From contig CAJNOQ010001596.1 in assembly GCA_905250885.1 (NCBI GenBank), positions 1 to 30,032 of the forward strand: 30,032 bases of DNA, in the 5' to 3' direction. Origin of the DNA: Didymodactylos carnosus (taxonomy: Eukaryota > Rotifera > Eurotatoria > Philodinida > Philodinidae). Numbering within the stretch: position 1 is the stretch's first letter; the number at the start of each line of letters is the position of its first letter. Positions 1 to 15,406 of the stretch are shown piece after piece. Position numbers and translations under genes: made by a program. Below the pieces are notes generated by a model. The model ran no database searches. It saw only the letters and a program-made list of their open reading frames with translations, and was not told the DNA's origin.

Positions 1-2304
1 TATGCTGATTTTTTTCAACAGTATTTGCAAAACATACTTAAAACCTTTAAACATAGCTTAGCATATAGTCTCGCATATAATCATCAACGATTTCTATTTT
101 TCATTCTCAAAACTTAGAGAATAAACTTGTTGAATGTTGAACTTCTTGCTCAGTGAAGAAAAATTGCCCATCTGCAATACTTGTGAAAATAAATACTCTC
201 CACTAATTAGAACTTTGAAAGAGCGGAATAAGCTCTTCACTCATGTTTTTAAATTTTTTCCTTCACTCTATATTTACTCGTGTTCTGAAATACGACATTT
301 ATATTAAAAAATAAAAAAAGACAATATTTTTCTCTGCTTGTTCATTTGTTCTTACGTCTATCTCTATACTTGTAACTCTTTTCTGTTGTTTCTAAAAAAA
401 CTCTTCCTTCTATTGGCGTGTTCTCTTACTCTTTTTATTTTTTTTAAAGGTCAGGCATCTCTCATCTTTTTCTTTATCTTATATCGTCGATCTTCGCCAA
501 ATAAAATATATAGCTCAGTTTATAACAAATTTTAATATTAGATAAGGTAGCTTTTGCAAATGAAGCATTTTTCTTTTTCTCGATTCATTCTAGTTCATAA
601 TTAACTAATTTTTCTCGTTTGTCCCCTATAGACTTTTTTTATTACAATCATTAAAAATCTATATTATGTAGACAATTTTAAGTTTCATTAAGTATTTTTG
701 AGTAAATGTCTTCACATTTTACAATTTATTTAAATCCAAATTGAACAATTATAATCTCAAATTTTACTCAAAATTATTTTTCTTCTTCAAACAAAATTTT
801 CTTGATTATTCATTTTGCATGAATAATAGAAACAAACATTTATTTCCACCTTTTTTTCTTTCTATTTTGTTTTCTTTTACTCAATTTTTGAATGATTGTT
901 AATAGTCATGTTTTTTTTTTTTGAATGTTTTTGTTTGTTCAATATTGTTTCTCATTAATTATTGTTTGATGTAACCATTTTCATTTATAGTTTTTTCAAT
1001 CATTCTATTTCATCATTTTAATAATTTTTTTTTAGTTTTTTTTTTTAAGGCATGAATGACTAACAACGTAATCAATGTAATTTTTCTATTAAATAAGTGA
1101 ACCATAATTTTATTTAACATAAAGAATTATTAATTATCATTAGTTTTCATTCAACAAACTTCTTCTATTTCTAAGATGTATTTCATATTTCGATGAATAT
1201 CATTTATTGTTTCAATAATAATGAAGATAAGATTCTCATTACTAAAAAATATTATTAGTAACAATATCAGATCTATAACTTAATTAAAATGTTATTTGAT
1301 TGTCTTTATATATTTTTGTTCTATAAGTTTTTCATAAAAAAAAAAAAAAAAAATTCTCATAGTTTTAACAAACTTTCTATGGAAACATTGTTATCTAAAT
1401 GATTTTATCCATTCATTCATTTGTTTGTTTCATAACCATTTTGTTCATTATGACATAGAACGATCTCGTTATCCTTTTTGAACTTTGAATAATACTCTTT
1501 ATAAATATCATTCTTGATTCTTACTAGGATTTTATCGTCTGATAAGTTTCCAATTCGTTTATATGTTACATATAATAGTCGTCATTAAAGTCATTTATTT
1601 GTTCGGTTCTATGACTTCTTTAAGTTTTTTAGCTAACTTAATTAAATAATGTGACAACAGTTTCAAAAATCATCCATTGAAGAATCATTTTAAGTTGTTT
1701 TAAAATGATAAAAAAAAAAACATTTGATTGTACACATTTATCTCAATCTTCAAAAAATTAAACATCCTTCAAATATAATCATCTCAATGAAATATATTTT
1801 AAATGAGCAAAGATATTCGAATCAGACACACTGATTTAGTTACATAAAATAAAATCAGTTATTTAATCTTCAATGCTTTTTTTTTTACATCTGTTAATCT
1901 TCTCAGCTCAAATTAATCTTAACTTTTTAACAAAATTGTATATTATTTTATTCAATATATTTAGATCCGATTAAAAAAATATATAAAATAATTATAATTT
2001 AAACGTTTAATCAATGAATTTTGTCTATAAAAATAAATTCTTTCTTATACTCTTAGATCGTACGTCTATAAGAAGAAAATAAGATTAACGTATTTATCTT
2101 TCTGGCTCTTATTCAAATAGTCTCACAATTGTAAAATAATACACATTCTAGACAAAATATATTAATACATTTTTTTTTTTTTGCTCTTAAAGGTAATAAT
2201 AATGACAAATGCAAACAGTTCTTTTATCATAACGTGTTTTTCCTTCTTTTTTTCTTTATTCTAGTAGGAACATGTGTGTTCGAAAATGTTTTATTTAAAA
2301 TATG

Positions 2305-2341
2305 TGAAAGAGAGAGAGAGAGAGAAAGAGAAAGAAAGAAA
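2305..2341. repeat. GA-rich microsatellite
   Basis: A purine run of AG dinucleotides followed by AAAG units, uninterrupted by pyrimidines after the first few bases. It is a simple sequence repeat with no evident function. Confidence 0.85.
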
Positions 2342-4846
2342 CAACGTAATCAATAGTTAAACAAAGAATAATGCCATGTTTGCTCATCGGAAATACTCTA
2401 GTATGACTATGAATAACTAACTACTAGTTCCAGTTAAATAATTTTAACTCATTTTAGTAGTTTGTATCTAGAAAGATAAGCAGACAGATATTCATTTTAT
2501 CAAAGTCTGTTGTCTGAAAAATGTATTATGATAAAAAAAAACAATATTGTTAATATTGCATAATAATAGACGTTCCAATAAGGAATGATCAGAGAGTACG
2601 TTCACACATCTCTATTCATTTTTTTTTAATACTATTGTCCCTACCGACAACACACCCGCATATTTATGTCTCCTTTATATTAGACTTAATGTAGGACTAT
2701 ACTAATAACTAACTACACACCCTTCTTCTTCTTTTTTTTTTTCTCATTCTTTTTCTCCTTTTTTTTTTTTCATATTTTACAACGACCGTCCATTTATCCT
2801 CTTTTTTCCCATTTCATATGAATGTCTTTTCTTTTGCGACTGACATCATTTTTCCTTTTTTCCTGTTTTTTTCTCATTTGTAAGTTTTCTTTTTGCTGAA
2901 GCTGTTGTCCCATCGTCTTTGTACACTATTTTCTCATTGCATGTTTATAGATGTTTTTTTACAACCATAATTGCACCGTAAGTTATTGTATACTTGCTGA
3001 GTTTTTTATCAATATAAAAAAAAATCTATCAGAAATTGTTTTGAACATAACTCTGGGAAAACTCTTAACAAATGTGTACACAAATATACACATGGACTCT
3101 ATATATTTTCTTTCTTCATTTTATTATTGAATATATTTTATTTTATTTTATTATTATATAGAATATAGATCAAAGTTGACTCTATTTTTAAAACTAAAAA
3201 TTTTCTGAAAATATTGACAAATAACTCTAAAATTCATAAAATATCAAAAGAAAAAAAAAAAAGCCAGACGTGATCAGTTCTATTATGTCGTTTTTTTCTC
3301 TTCTTTTTTTTTTTTCTTTTTCTTTTTTTAAATAGCTCATGCGTTTCATATTTCCCTTTTGTTCAAATGATCTGGATTATTCGTCGTCACATTTCTTTTT
3401 CTCTTCCCTGTCATGTTCAATTTACTATCTGGTATTGTTATAAATTGAAACTAGTGCGCATGTATGTACGTTATTATTGAGTAAAATAGACTACAAACTA
3501 TAGTTGAAAACTTAGTTAGTTTTGAAGTTTTATATCATTATTATGTGTTTGGAATTAAAAGTCTCACATTCCTTTATATAACTAGATTTTAGCCATTATT
3601 TTTATCGAAAGAAAAACTCATTGTCTTTTTTTTCATCTCACAGTCACAAGTTTTATTAGCAATAAGATTTATTTACAGATAAGATTTTTTTGAAGATATC
3701 TTGAGACAGAGAATAGGATAGGTCTAGATCACTAAAGCTTTTATAATCTAGAGCGTAGAACACGACAACCAGCCACTCTGCATATTTCTAGTGAAGAGAT
3801 ATCATTGACTATCGACTGAAGTATTGAATAAAATCGAGCGACGTCTCATTTTGATGAGTAAGTCTACTCTAGAAGATTGTTATTTCAAGAAAACTTTTTA
3901 TGTCATAAATGAATGTGTTTTTGTGGATTCTATTTCAAAAGAGATACTTTTTAATTAATATATATTATCGAAAACTTACACTCACTTTGAATATCATCTA
4001 TGATGTTCTTTGATCTTACAAAGTCAGTTAGGATGGATTTGTATCTTTTTATACAATTTTTGTGAAAAACCGTGTATAAGGTTAAAGCAGAAGTGGCAGA
4101 ACCGTAAGAGCAGTGAAAATGACACTCTTAAGATTTTAGAATGTAAAAAAAGTATGGGAACAGCGACAGTTTAGTACAAGCGTATATTCGATGATCTACA
4201 GAGAAATGAGGGTTTAATCTCGCTTCATTTCTAAACTACTCACATTCACTTTTGATGCTGATGTGTTACACAGTAGAAAAAAGTAGAAAATTCTATTCAT
4301 AAATACCGGAAAACATATTTTGATACTTACCTTTACTGTTAATTTAATTTAAATTAATTCAAAATGCTCTTTCTCGAAAGAAAACAATTTATCTTCAGTT
4401 TTTCTAAAAGAACATTCGTCCGTACAACTTCTAACTCGTTCCACTGTTTCTGGGTTGGCGTATTTGCTACTATGTGATATATAAATTGGTCAAATTTTGT
4501 TCTTTTGCTCTTTAAAAAGTTTATGACGGACAGATAAGATGAATAATTCTCAATTTTTCTATTATATGTATTTTACACATTATTCTGACTATGAATAAAC
4601 AATTGAAGGCGATTGATACAGAAGAAGTCTGTCAAATTTAATTAGCAATCAACTTTTTGCCACTAATGAATGTCTTAAAATTTCTGACGCGAAGGTCTCT
4701 AATCATTTCATATAAGATTAGTTGATTCTTAGAAGTTTTTAGAAGCTTTTTTCTACAATTTTAGTCCCCGTGAACAAAAAGTAATCGAACTCCTCGACCC
4801 TCTTCAACATACTGCAAAAGTTTCAAGCGCTAATTTACCGCTTGAA

Positions 4847-4898
4847 GATTGATCTAGATTTTGAGATTGATCTAGATTTTGAGATTGATCTAGATTTT
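4847..4898. repeat. 18-bp tandem repeat, three copies
   Basis: The unit GATTGATCTAGATTTTGA occurs three times head to tail (4847, 4865, 4883). The copies are identical except that the last is cut to 16 bases. Each unit contains the near-palindrome TGATCTAGAT. It is a minisatellite in gene-free DNA. Confidence 0.9.
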
Positions 4899-6002
4899 CT
4901 AATTGGCACTCTCGGACTATATAGAATAAGTTTGTTCGAGGGCTTTTCATATCGATTCATGTGACTATTATTCTATTATTGTCTGGTTATCATCTTGTCA
5001 AAAAAAATCTCTCAGTACTTTGTTTATATCTATGCCACATAATATCGCTTGCAACTCCTTTTTATTGTAAAATTCGTCATTTCATTAAAAACTTCTTGAG
5101 TTATTTTTTTACATGCTATAAATAAAAAAAATATGAAGAAGAACTAGGAAGTTTCAACCTCAATTACTTTTAATCTAGCAAACAGTTTTTCCAGTTTTCG
5201 TTCTCTACATAAAAAGAGAAAAGTGAACTATTTTCTAGCTCATAAAAAAACTCTTTCAATTAGCTCAGTTTAAAATTCTTCGCAAAAGATTGAGAAAAAG
5301 TTTCTTTTATTCTATCGCTTTTGCTAAAAATCAGAATTTTCAAACTGTAGTTTGACGGCACTTAAGAATAGTTTTATAACTCGGCCAAAATCAGACTTTT
5401 GAATTGAATCGAGTTTATCATATATTTTCTTTTACATTCGAATAGAAGAAGTTCATTAGCTCCATTTCTTTTTCTATACCAAAGCAAAAAAGTCAAATTT
5501 TCCCTCTTCTTTTCTCGAATTTCAGTAAAAATTACCTTTAATATTAGAAAAAAAACGTTTAAAGTGAACCTTTGATACGTGAAAAAAGCACTTCAGTGCA
5601 TCAAAACATACAGTTTAATTTGACGGCACTCTGTTCAAATAAATTTATTTCTCGTTGGTTTTTGCAGTTAGCAGATAATCGAGATTGAAAGATCACACTA
5701 TTTCTTCCAAATTTTTTATTTTTTACACTCGTTAACAAAGTTAAGATGGTTCTTTCTCAGACTAGTCGAATGATATGCTCCATGTTAAGTAATTATTATG
5801 AAAAAATCTCCTATATTTTCAATGTGATGAATGAAATAAGTAACAGTTTTCTGCTGCTCTGATGTTTTAACAAATAAGTAAAGTCTGTTGGTTCTTTTCA
5901 TACGAGATGAAATATATATATTTACAACTTCACAGATAAGTTAACTATTTTTGACATGTCGCGTTTATTTGATATTTATCCTTTCTTTTTGTACGTGTTT
6001 TA

Positions 6003-6120
6003 GATTAAAAAAAGAACAAAAATTAAAAATTAATGTCGTATAAAAAATTAAAAAAGGAACAGCATTGGTTTATTTCTATTTTTTAAAAAATAAAAAAACA
6101 AAACAAAATTATATGATTAT
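6003..6120 (+). promoter_or_regulatory. Candidate 5' leader of CMIP with an upstream acceptor
   Basis: A T-rich tract ending in GTGTTTTAG at 6003 looks like a splice acceptor about 118 bases before the CMIP start codon. If used, 6004-6120 would be 5' UTR, joined either to an upstream noncoding exon or to a spliced leader. The leader is A-rich and holds a short out-of-frame upstream ATG near 6032. No matching donor could be identified. Confidence 0.3.
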
Positions 6121-9751
<3,631 letters not shown>

Positions 9752-10133
9752 TTCACTTCAAAATAACGTTTGTATGTTCTATTATTAATGAACTTACACT
9801 AACGCTCACATCTATACGTTTTGTATGCCGTTGCTTCTTGAGATTGCAATTTTTAAATTAAAACAAACAATAATTAAGTCAGATTGATGTCTTATTTTTT
9901 TTTTCCGTGTGTGAATACCATCGTTTTTTGTTTTTTGCTTTTTGTTAATTATTTTTTGTTCAAGTCACTGAACAACTTTTTTGTTTGTTAAGACTGACTA
10001 ACTTTTTGTTTTTGTGCTTTTTCTCTATCCACTTTGTGCATAAATCTACAGTATTGTTTTGTTTGTGATCACAGAAACAACAGAAGTTTTTTGTAAATAT
10101 TCTTATTTTATTTTTTATTCCATTTTAAGCCTT

Positions 10134-10139
10134 AATAAA
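10134..10139 (+). terminator. Candidate polyadenylation signal of CMIP
   Basis: This AATAAA is the first clear one after the CMIP stop codon, about 380 bases downstream, in T-rich 3' flank. Further AATAAA copies lie at about 10352 and 10736, so alternative 3' ends are possible. Which one is used cannot be told from sequence. Confidence 0.4.
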
Positions 10140-11897
10140 TAAAACAAAGATTTTTTTTGTAGTTATTTGTTTTTTTCTATAATTTTTTTTAATCTCACCA
10201 TATTTCATCGATTCTCAACAGTAACATTTTTTGTTATTTGCTGATTTCAAAAATCTGACAGTTTTAGTAGGAACATTGTAATGATTCACTTTTATTATCA
10301 CTTTTTGTATCTATCTGTATAAGTTGAAAGCAGAAAAAGGTAGTTCAAGAAAATAAATCTTTTGCTACATATCCTTAATTTAGAAATATGATCTGAAAAT
10401 TATTAGTTTTGCACGTTTTCGTTATGATACAGTTGTATTAGAAATTCGTTTTTATACAATTTTAAATTTTTTTATATTTGACAACGCATGTGCAACAAAA
10501 ACGCAATCGATAGTTTTTCTTTTTATTGCCTTAAAGCAGACGTTAGTGCCAGTTAACATAGACGATCTTTACTTTTTTTTTTTAGCGTTCATTGTCTCGT
10601 GTTCTCCTTATTTTTATCGCATAATCTATTGTTTTCTCTCTTGTACACTTTGCATGATCATTTTTATCGCGCAATAAAACACACACAAAGGTTTTCTTGT
10701 CTGTCTTTGTCAAACTTTGAAATTAAATATGCGTTAATAAATTATTCGATTTATTTTCTCTTCTTTTTTTTTTGTGTTTTATTAAATGTGTATGCTGCTT
10801 AATGTGTTTTTTATTTATTTCATACGTGAAATAAATCTAACATGAAGTATTTTTTATGATTATTTTAAACTGAAAGTCGATTCGTAGATGATCAGCGCAG
10901 TTCAGCTGTCGGATTTTAAATGGAGTTTTCGTTGCTTTTCATCTTTAGACTAATCGGTGTTTTTATCGATTCATAAACATTTGGAAAAGTGAACGATGCT
11001 TTTTGCATTATGAGTTTAATAGGCGGATTACTTGAGACCAAAGGATCATGTGTTGTTCGTCTTCTTCTGGATGTTATGGTTAAATGAAGAATTTTGAAGA
11101 GCTTTACACTTACTAAGCAGAATTCATATCTATTAGATGATGAATGATTTTAATCATTATAATATTTTATTTAGCAGTAATTCAATCTATTATCAGATAT
11201 ATCTTGAATTGTGTGTTAGCTCACTTGATGGTAAATACAATTTATTATGAGCATTTTCCACAGTTTCACCCAGTTCATACAGACATATGAGCCGCAAAAA
11301 TTTCAATGTTCCTATCGTGGAGCGCATAGAAAATTATATAAAAGTCCCCAACTTCTGCATGTAAAAGTCATACTACACATGCCTTTTCAAGGACGTTTTG
11401 ATCTCTTTTCTAATGAAGCAAATTATGTAAGTAAAAATGGATATTATTTTGCATAATGAATGACATTTTTTTCAATTCCATATGGTACAATTGAGCATGC
11501 TAATTTATGAACGGTTATAAAATTGCGTTCATTACGAATATCATTTATAGTTAACAACTGTTTACTACTATAATAAAATTCGATCAGTGAAATATGTTTA
11601 TGTGTATTCATTTGTGTTATTGTATTTAATAAAAGCATATTTCTCGATAGAAGGAAGAAACAGAGATCGAAAGAGAAGAACAGAAGAATCATGAATGTTT
11701 CATCCTTAATAAAAAAAATTCAATTAGATCATGCAACATGCATCAATTAATCAGTTCAGTCATTTTCATTTACATGAATTATTACTCATTCAGAAAGATA
11801 ATGTATAAGGATCACTCTGACAATTACACCCACATACTGCCCATACAAAAATGACTCATTTATTATTAATATTATATTATTATTAATGACTTTTTTA

Positions 11898-11965
11898 GGT
11901 CGTTTATCTAGATTCAGTTCCACCTACATCTGGATGCATGTCCACCTGAATCTAGATAAATGACC
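11898..11965. repeat. Hairpin: 19-bp inverted repeat with 30-base spacer
   Basis: GGTCGTTTATCTAGATTCA (11898-11916) is matched on the opposite strand by 11947-11965 with a single difference, and weaker pairing continues into the loop. It could be a fold-back miniature element or a transcribed hairpin. Nothing links it to a gene. Confidence 0.8.
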
Positions 11966-12199
11966 ACAAAAACTCGCTCACTTTTGCATGGATGTGACGA
12001 GAAATTATTATCATTGATAAAACTTCAAATATCAATAAGAAAAACTATAATGCGATCTTTTTTAAAATCGTCTGTATACTCATCTCTTCAGATTTCTGTG
12101 TTTTTATCATAATAATCTGACAAAGATCAAAATATCTTTGAAATCTACTATTGTTGTTTACTCTATTATTTTTGCTAATAAAACTATTTTTCATACATG

Positions 12200-12642
12200 T
12201 CGTCAAAATCGGGAAGAAAGGCTGATTAAACGCAATTAATCAGCCGATTAATCGCCATTTTTTAAGTAAAAATCTTTTGCTGATTCATCATCAGGGCCAC
12301 ACATAGGAGCAGAACATTAGGGGAGATGTAAAACAAAATTTCTCTTTGGGGTAGTGTGAAATTGATAAAAAAGATTTTGTGCGAGGAATAATGAATAATA
12401 TAACAACAGCTTTTTCAATTATTCGGGGGCTGCGTACCCTTCCATTATTTGTGCCTCTGTTCATCAATTGTGAGAAAAAGTCGTCGATAAATTTCGATTC
12501 AGCGCGATTTTTGCTGAAATCGTGTATTTCTTAGAAAAATTGACGATTACTTGCGATTTTTGCTTAAAATTCGCGGTTATGCGCACGATTAATCGACTGA
12601 TTAATTGCGCTTAATCAGCCATTTCTTGCCGATTTTGACGGC
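12200..12642. mobile_element. Non-autonomous DNA transposon with terminal inverted repeats of about 55 bp
   Basis: The left end, from CGTCAAAATCGG at 12201 through ATTAATCG near 12254, reappears inverted at 12586-12642 with only a few differences. Both ends carry GTCAAAATCGG, then a GCTGATTAA block, then CAATTAATCAG and CGATTAATCG. The interior of about 330 bases has no transposase frame and holds further degraded copies of the GCGATTTTTGC motif. This is the structure of a MITE. A TA lies just outside each end (TACATG on the left, CGATA on the right), which may indicate a TA target as in Tc1/mariner elements, but the exact termini are uncertain. Confidence 0.75.
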
Positions 12643-13298
12643 ATCGATACACTGTATGGAAATCGTCAAAATTGTATTATACAGTTTTTCTACTTTGACT
12701 TATCTAAGTATTTATCTTTGGTTTAGAATGAGTGTGTGAAATACATGTCTCGCAACAGAAAATTTATCTCAAAAGTTTCTTTACTCAGGGAACGTAGCGA
12801 CACTCTGTTAGCTCTTCACTGGCATTGGTGGGGCGACAAGTCAGTTCTTGTTTGATGATTGGACATCCTAGGCGTAACTTGAGTACCAGCAATATAATAT
12901 AATAGATAAAATTTAATACTATTTTTCTTCAATACAGAAACAGTAGTTGTTTCATCAATATTCTAAGTTTATGAACTCAAGTCAACTCTCATATTAGTCT
13001 CTTTTTGTTTCGTGCTATAACATTGACTCAAGCAACTTGGGAGCCATCTTAAGTCAATGCTTAACTTAATTATGTTCCTTGAAGTTGAGACAAGTTGAAG
13101 TCAAAACGAAGGTTTGAGATTTTTGATGAAACTGTTCTCAGCATTATTTGCTCTGTGATATATCTTTCCATATGCGTTCAACGCCATTTACATAGGACTA
13201 TGAAGAGCGTCGCCTTGCTTTTTAAATTATTTTTCGAATTTTTACTGCGACATGGAATTCAAGTTGTTGCTTTTGACTGCATCTACTTTAAACTCCAG

Positions 13299-13353
13299 AG
13301 TAAAGTATGGGTTATTTAATACGAATTTAAAAGCTAATAGCCCGTACTTTACT
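13299..13353. repeat. Hairpin: 18-bp inverted repeat
   Basis: AGTAAAGTATGGGTTATT (13299-13316) pairs with 13336-13353 with two mismatches across a 19-base loop. It is a short perfect-looking stem in otherwise non-coding DNA, perhaps a decayed miniature element. Confidence 0.7.
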
Positions 13354-13535
13354 TCGACTTTTGAGAAAAAATAGAGTTTATCCCGAAATTTGTATTCGCT
13401 TCTCATTTCGAAACACTACTATTTATTAGTCTTGTCGCTTCTTCTACTTTCTCAAAGCTAGTTTTGTTTTAGAAATCATATGGTTTGCAAAAACTGATCT
13501 TTTAAAATCTAAAAGCACTAACTTTTTTGTTACAG

Positions 13536-13689
13536 AACAACTTCTGGAGTTTCGTTATAATCTTGTCATTACTTTGACAGTGTTTCGTTTATCACGATGT
13601 GTTCACTCCTGTTCTACATTAGCTGAACTCAAACCATGTATTACAACCAAAGAAACGATTAGATGCTATGGAACACCAAGAATTTGGCG
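13536..13689 (+). other. Weak candidate upstream exon of the AKAP-like gene
   Basis: The stretch follows a good acceptor (TTTTTTGTTACAG) and ends at a GT (GGCG/gtaatt). One frame is open throughout, with residues such as QLLEFRYNLV and LAELKP. Its reading phase does not join the next exon if the donor at 13690 is used. An internal GT at 13638 would restore phase (exon 13536-13637), but that donor is weak. It may be coincidence. Confidence 0.2.
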
Positions 13690-13842
13690 GTAATTGTTGT
13701 TTCCCTTAACCGATATCAAGTCTAATTTGTCAAAATTATGTAACTAAGACGAATTTTTCGTCTGTTTATTGTGTGTGTAAAACTACTTAAAAGTTTTATA
13801 TAATGAACAGTCTATAATTATTGTATTTTCTTTTTGCTTTAG

Positions 13843-15105
13843 ACATTACTCGATTGGCCGATAAAAAAGCTCAACATTTAATTCAATTTGCATTGCATCG
13901 ATTAAGTCTACCGACTACATCAAATCATGCATCAACAAATATTCGTCCTATAACAACAACAAATTCATTGTTACCAATGAATGCCAATGGAACAATTTCA
14001 TTACGTTATCGATCTTCAAGTAGTAGTACACATGATAAAAAATCAGTTCTGAATAACAATAGTCCAACTCGTTATAGTATACCAGCAACAAAGAGTGATT
14101 TTGTTAAATTTCAATCTCGATTTCTAGCAAATGCAATTTACACAACGAACAATCATTCGATCATGAATAATAGTAAAAATAATCTAGTGCAATATTCATA
14201 CAGTTTAAATAAACCCTGGCTACCAAAACTCGACAGAAATCGACACCTCTTACTTAGTATACAAAATTTTGTTAGTGAATTAATTGATCAATGTATGAGA
14301 GCAGCATTTGTACAGGTAATTTGATGTTTAATATCCTTTCTAGAAAAGTACGTTGTACTTCAGAGATATAGTCATCTAAGATATTTATACCTATTTAGAT
14401 TGATTACATTCATTTATCTGAGACATCTTCGATGAACACAAATGATGTTGAAGAGAATTTAGCATCATCTATTTTGCTATTCGATTGTTATCCACCCTTT
14501 ATATCTGCTGAACGGTTGAATACGATACAGTCATTTGCTGATCAACTATTATCTTCGTGCTTTCAACAATCATACGATAGTATGGAACAATATTCCTCTC
14601 CACATCACAAAGATAAACTCCTTCGTACATTGTCAAATAGAGTTGTCGAAAACGTTTTAAATGAAGCAATTGAAAGTATAAAATATGAAAATAAATTCAG
14701 AAAAAAAAGAAATAATCGAATGGATAACGAGAAATGTTCAGCATCACTAATGACAGATGATGAAAAAATTGTTCGAGAAGCAAAAAAAGTAACGTTGTCA
14801 TCTGATGAAGAGGATAACGATGACGAAATGACAAAAAGGAAGAGTTTATTTGTTAAACAAATTCGACATCGTTCATCGAGTGCATTCAAAGCATTAAAGA
14901 CGAAAAAAGAAATAAAAACAAATAATGAGAATGATGAACAATATCAATCAACATTGAATCTTGTCACAGCAGTCACAAAACAGATTTATGACGATACTTT
15001 TAACGAATTAAAAAGGTAATGTATAGACATCCCATCTCTTTAATTGCCGTCATAATTTTCATCTTTTGTTTCAGAATATACATGGAAGAAAATGAAACAG
15101 TGTAG
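13843..15105 (+). CDS. AKAP-like helix-rich protein, 3' exons (5' end not found)
   Basis: Three exons are supported: 13843-14315, 14399-15015 and 15075-15105, all phase-consistent with GT-AG borders, ending in TAG. They encode about 373 residues. There is no ATG at the 5' end, which follows an acceptor (TTTGCTTTAG), so upstream exons are missing from the model. The protein alternates polar Ser/Asn/Thr-rich linkers with short amphipathic helices: FVSELIDQCMRAAF, FADQLLSSCFQQSY, VVENVLNEAIESI and VTKQIYDDTFNEL. The third (about 14642-14680) fits the published RII-binding consensus of A-kinase anchoring proteins at every hydrophobic position. A basic and acidic stretch (SSDEEDNDDE, then KSLFVKQIRHRSSS) precedes the last helix. 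The protein ends in NETV, a class I PDZ-ligand pattern. A kinase-scaffold role is inferred from these motifs only. I do not recognise an orthologue with certainty; AKAP11/SPHKAP-type proteins are the nearest idea. Confidence 0.6.
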
Positions 15106-15406
15106 TCAATGTATTTTTGCTCAATTCTTACTTATTTTATTTATTTTTTCGATATTATGCATGTTTTCTATTAATGTGTTTTTTTTCGTGTATCAAGTGA
15201 TACGAATTACAATGTTAATAAATCTCCTGACCAGATGCGATATGTCTTTACATTCGTATGTATTAATGATACATTTTTCTGGTTAATATTAGATGTCAAC
15301 ACAAATGCAATAATTTTCGAATAACTAGAGTAGTCTAATGATTAAAATCAGTTTGAATTGTATCTTTTGTTACTCAAATTCCCTTTCGTTACATTCTCTA
15401 TTTTAG
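15106..15406 (+). other. Short intergenic gap before PCCA
   Basis: These 301 bases hold the 3' UTR of the AKAP-like gene and the PCCA upstream region. The gap ends in a splice-acceptor-like tract (ACATTCTCTATTTTAG) that touches the PCCA ATG. No independent promoter motif is seen. The tight same-strand spacing would allow joint transcription, but nothing proves it. Confidence 0.5.
15217..15222 (+). terminator. Candidate polyadenylation signal of the AKAP-like gene
   Basis: An AATAAA lies 112 bases after the TAG stop and about 185 bases before the PCCA start codon. It is the only good signal in this short gap, which makes it the likely 3' end of the upstream gene. Confidence 0.4.

Larger units (their letters stand above)
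1..6120. other. Long gene-free AT-rich region
   Basis: No open frame here joins to another by splice sites or resembles a known protein. The DNA is very AT-rich, with poly-T runs (for example near 912, 2160, 2760 and 3310), a poly-A run near 1336-1353, a GA microsatellite and one short tandem repeat. Positions 3700-4300 and 4700-5640 are less homopolymeric and may hold old transposon remnants or noncoding exons, but nothing could be assigned. The promoter of the CMIP gene should lie in the last part of this stretch; no recognisable core promoter motif stands out. Confidence 0.6.
9752..13842. other. CMIP 3' flank and repeat-derived intergenic region
   Basis: No gene could be supported in most of this stretch. 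9752-10800 is T-rich and probably holds the CMIP 3' UTR. 11898-11965 and 13299-13353 are hairpins, and 12200-12642 is a transposon-like element; all are listed separately. Between about 12870 and 13110 the short motif ACTTGAGT, or its complement ACTCAAGT, recurs, which suggests a decayed repeat. The 5' exons of the next gene must lie in the right part of this region or further upstream. Only one weak candidate was found (13536-13689). Confidence 0.6.

Noticed and set aside
338..535. 65-codon Phe/Leu-rich frame at the left edge, membrane-like
   Set aside because: It is T-rich DNA read as Phe and Leu; composition alone explains it, and there are no splice or start signals.
13095..13319. Open frame of 74 codons upstream of the AKAP-like gene
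   Set aside because: It opens with TTG, has no supporting splice borders and overlaps the hairpin at 13299; there is no recognisable protein feature.
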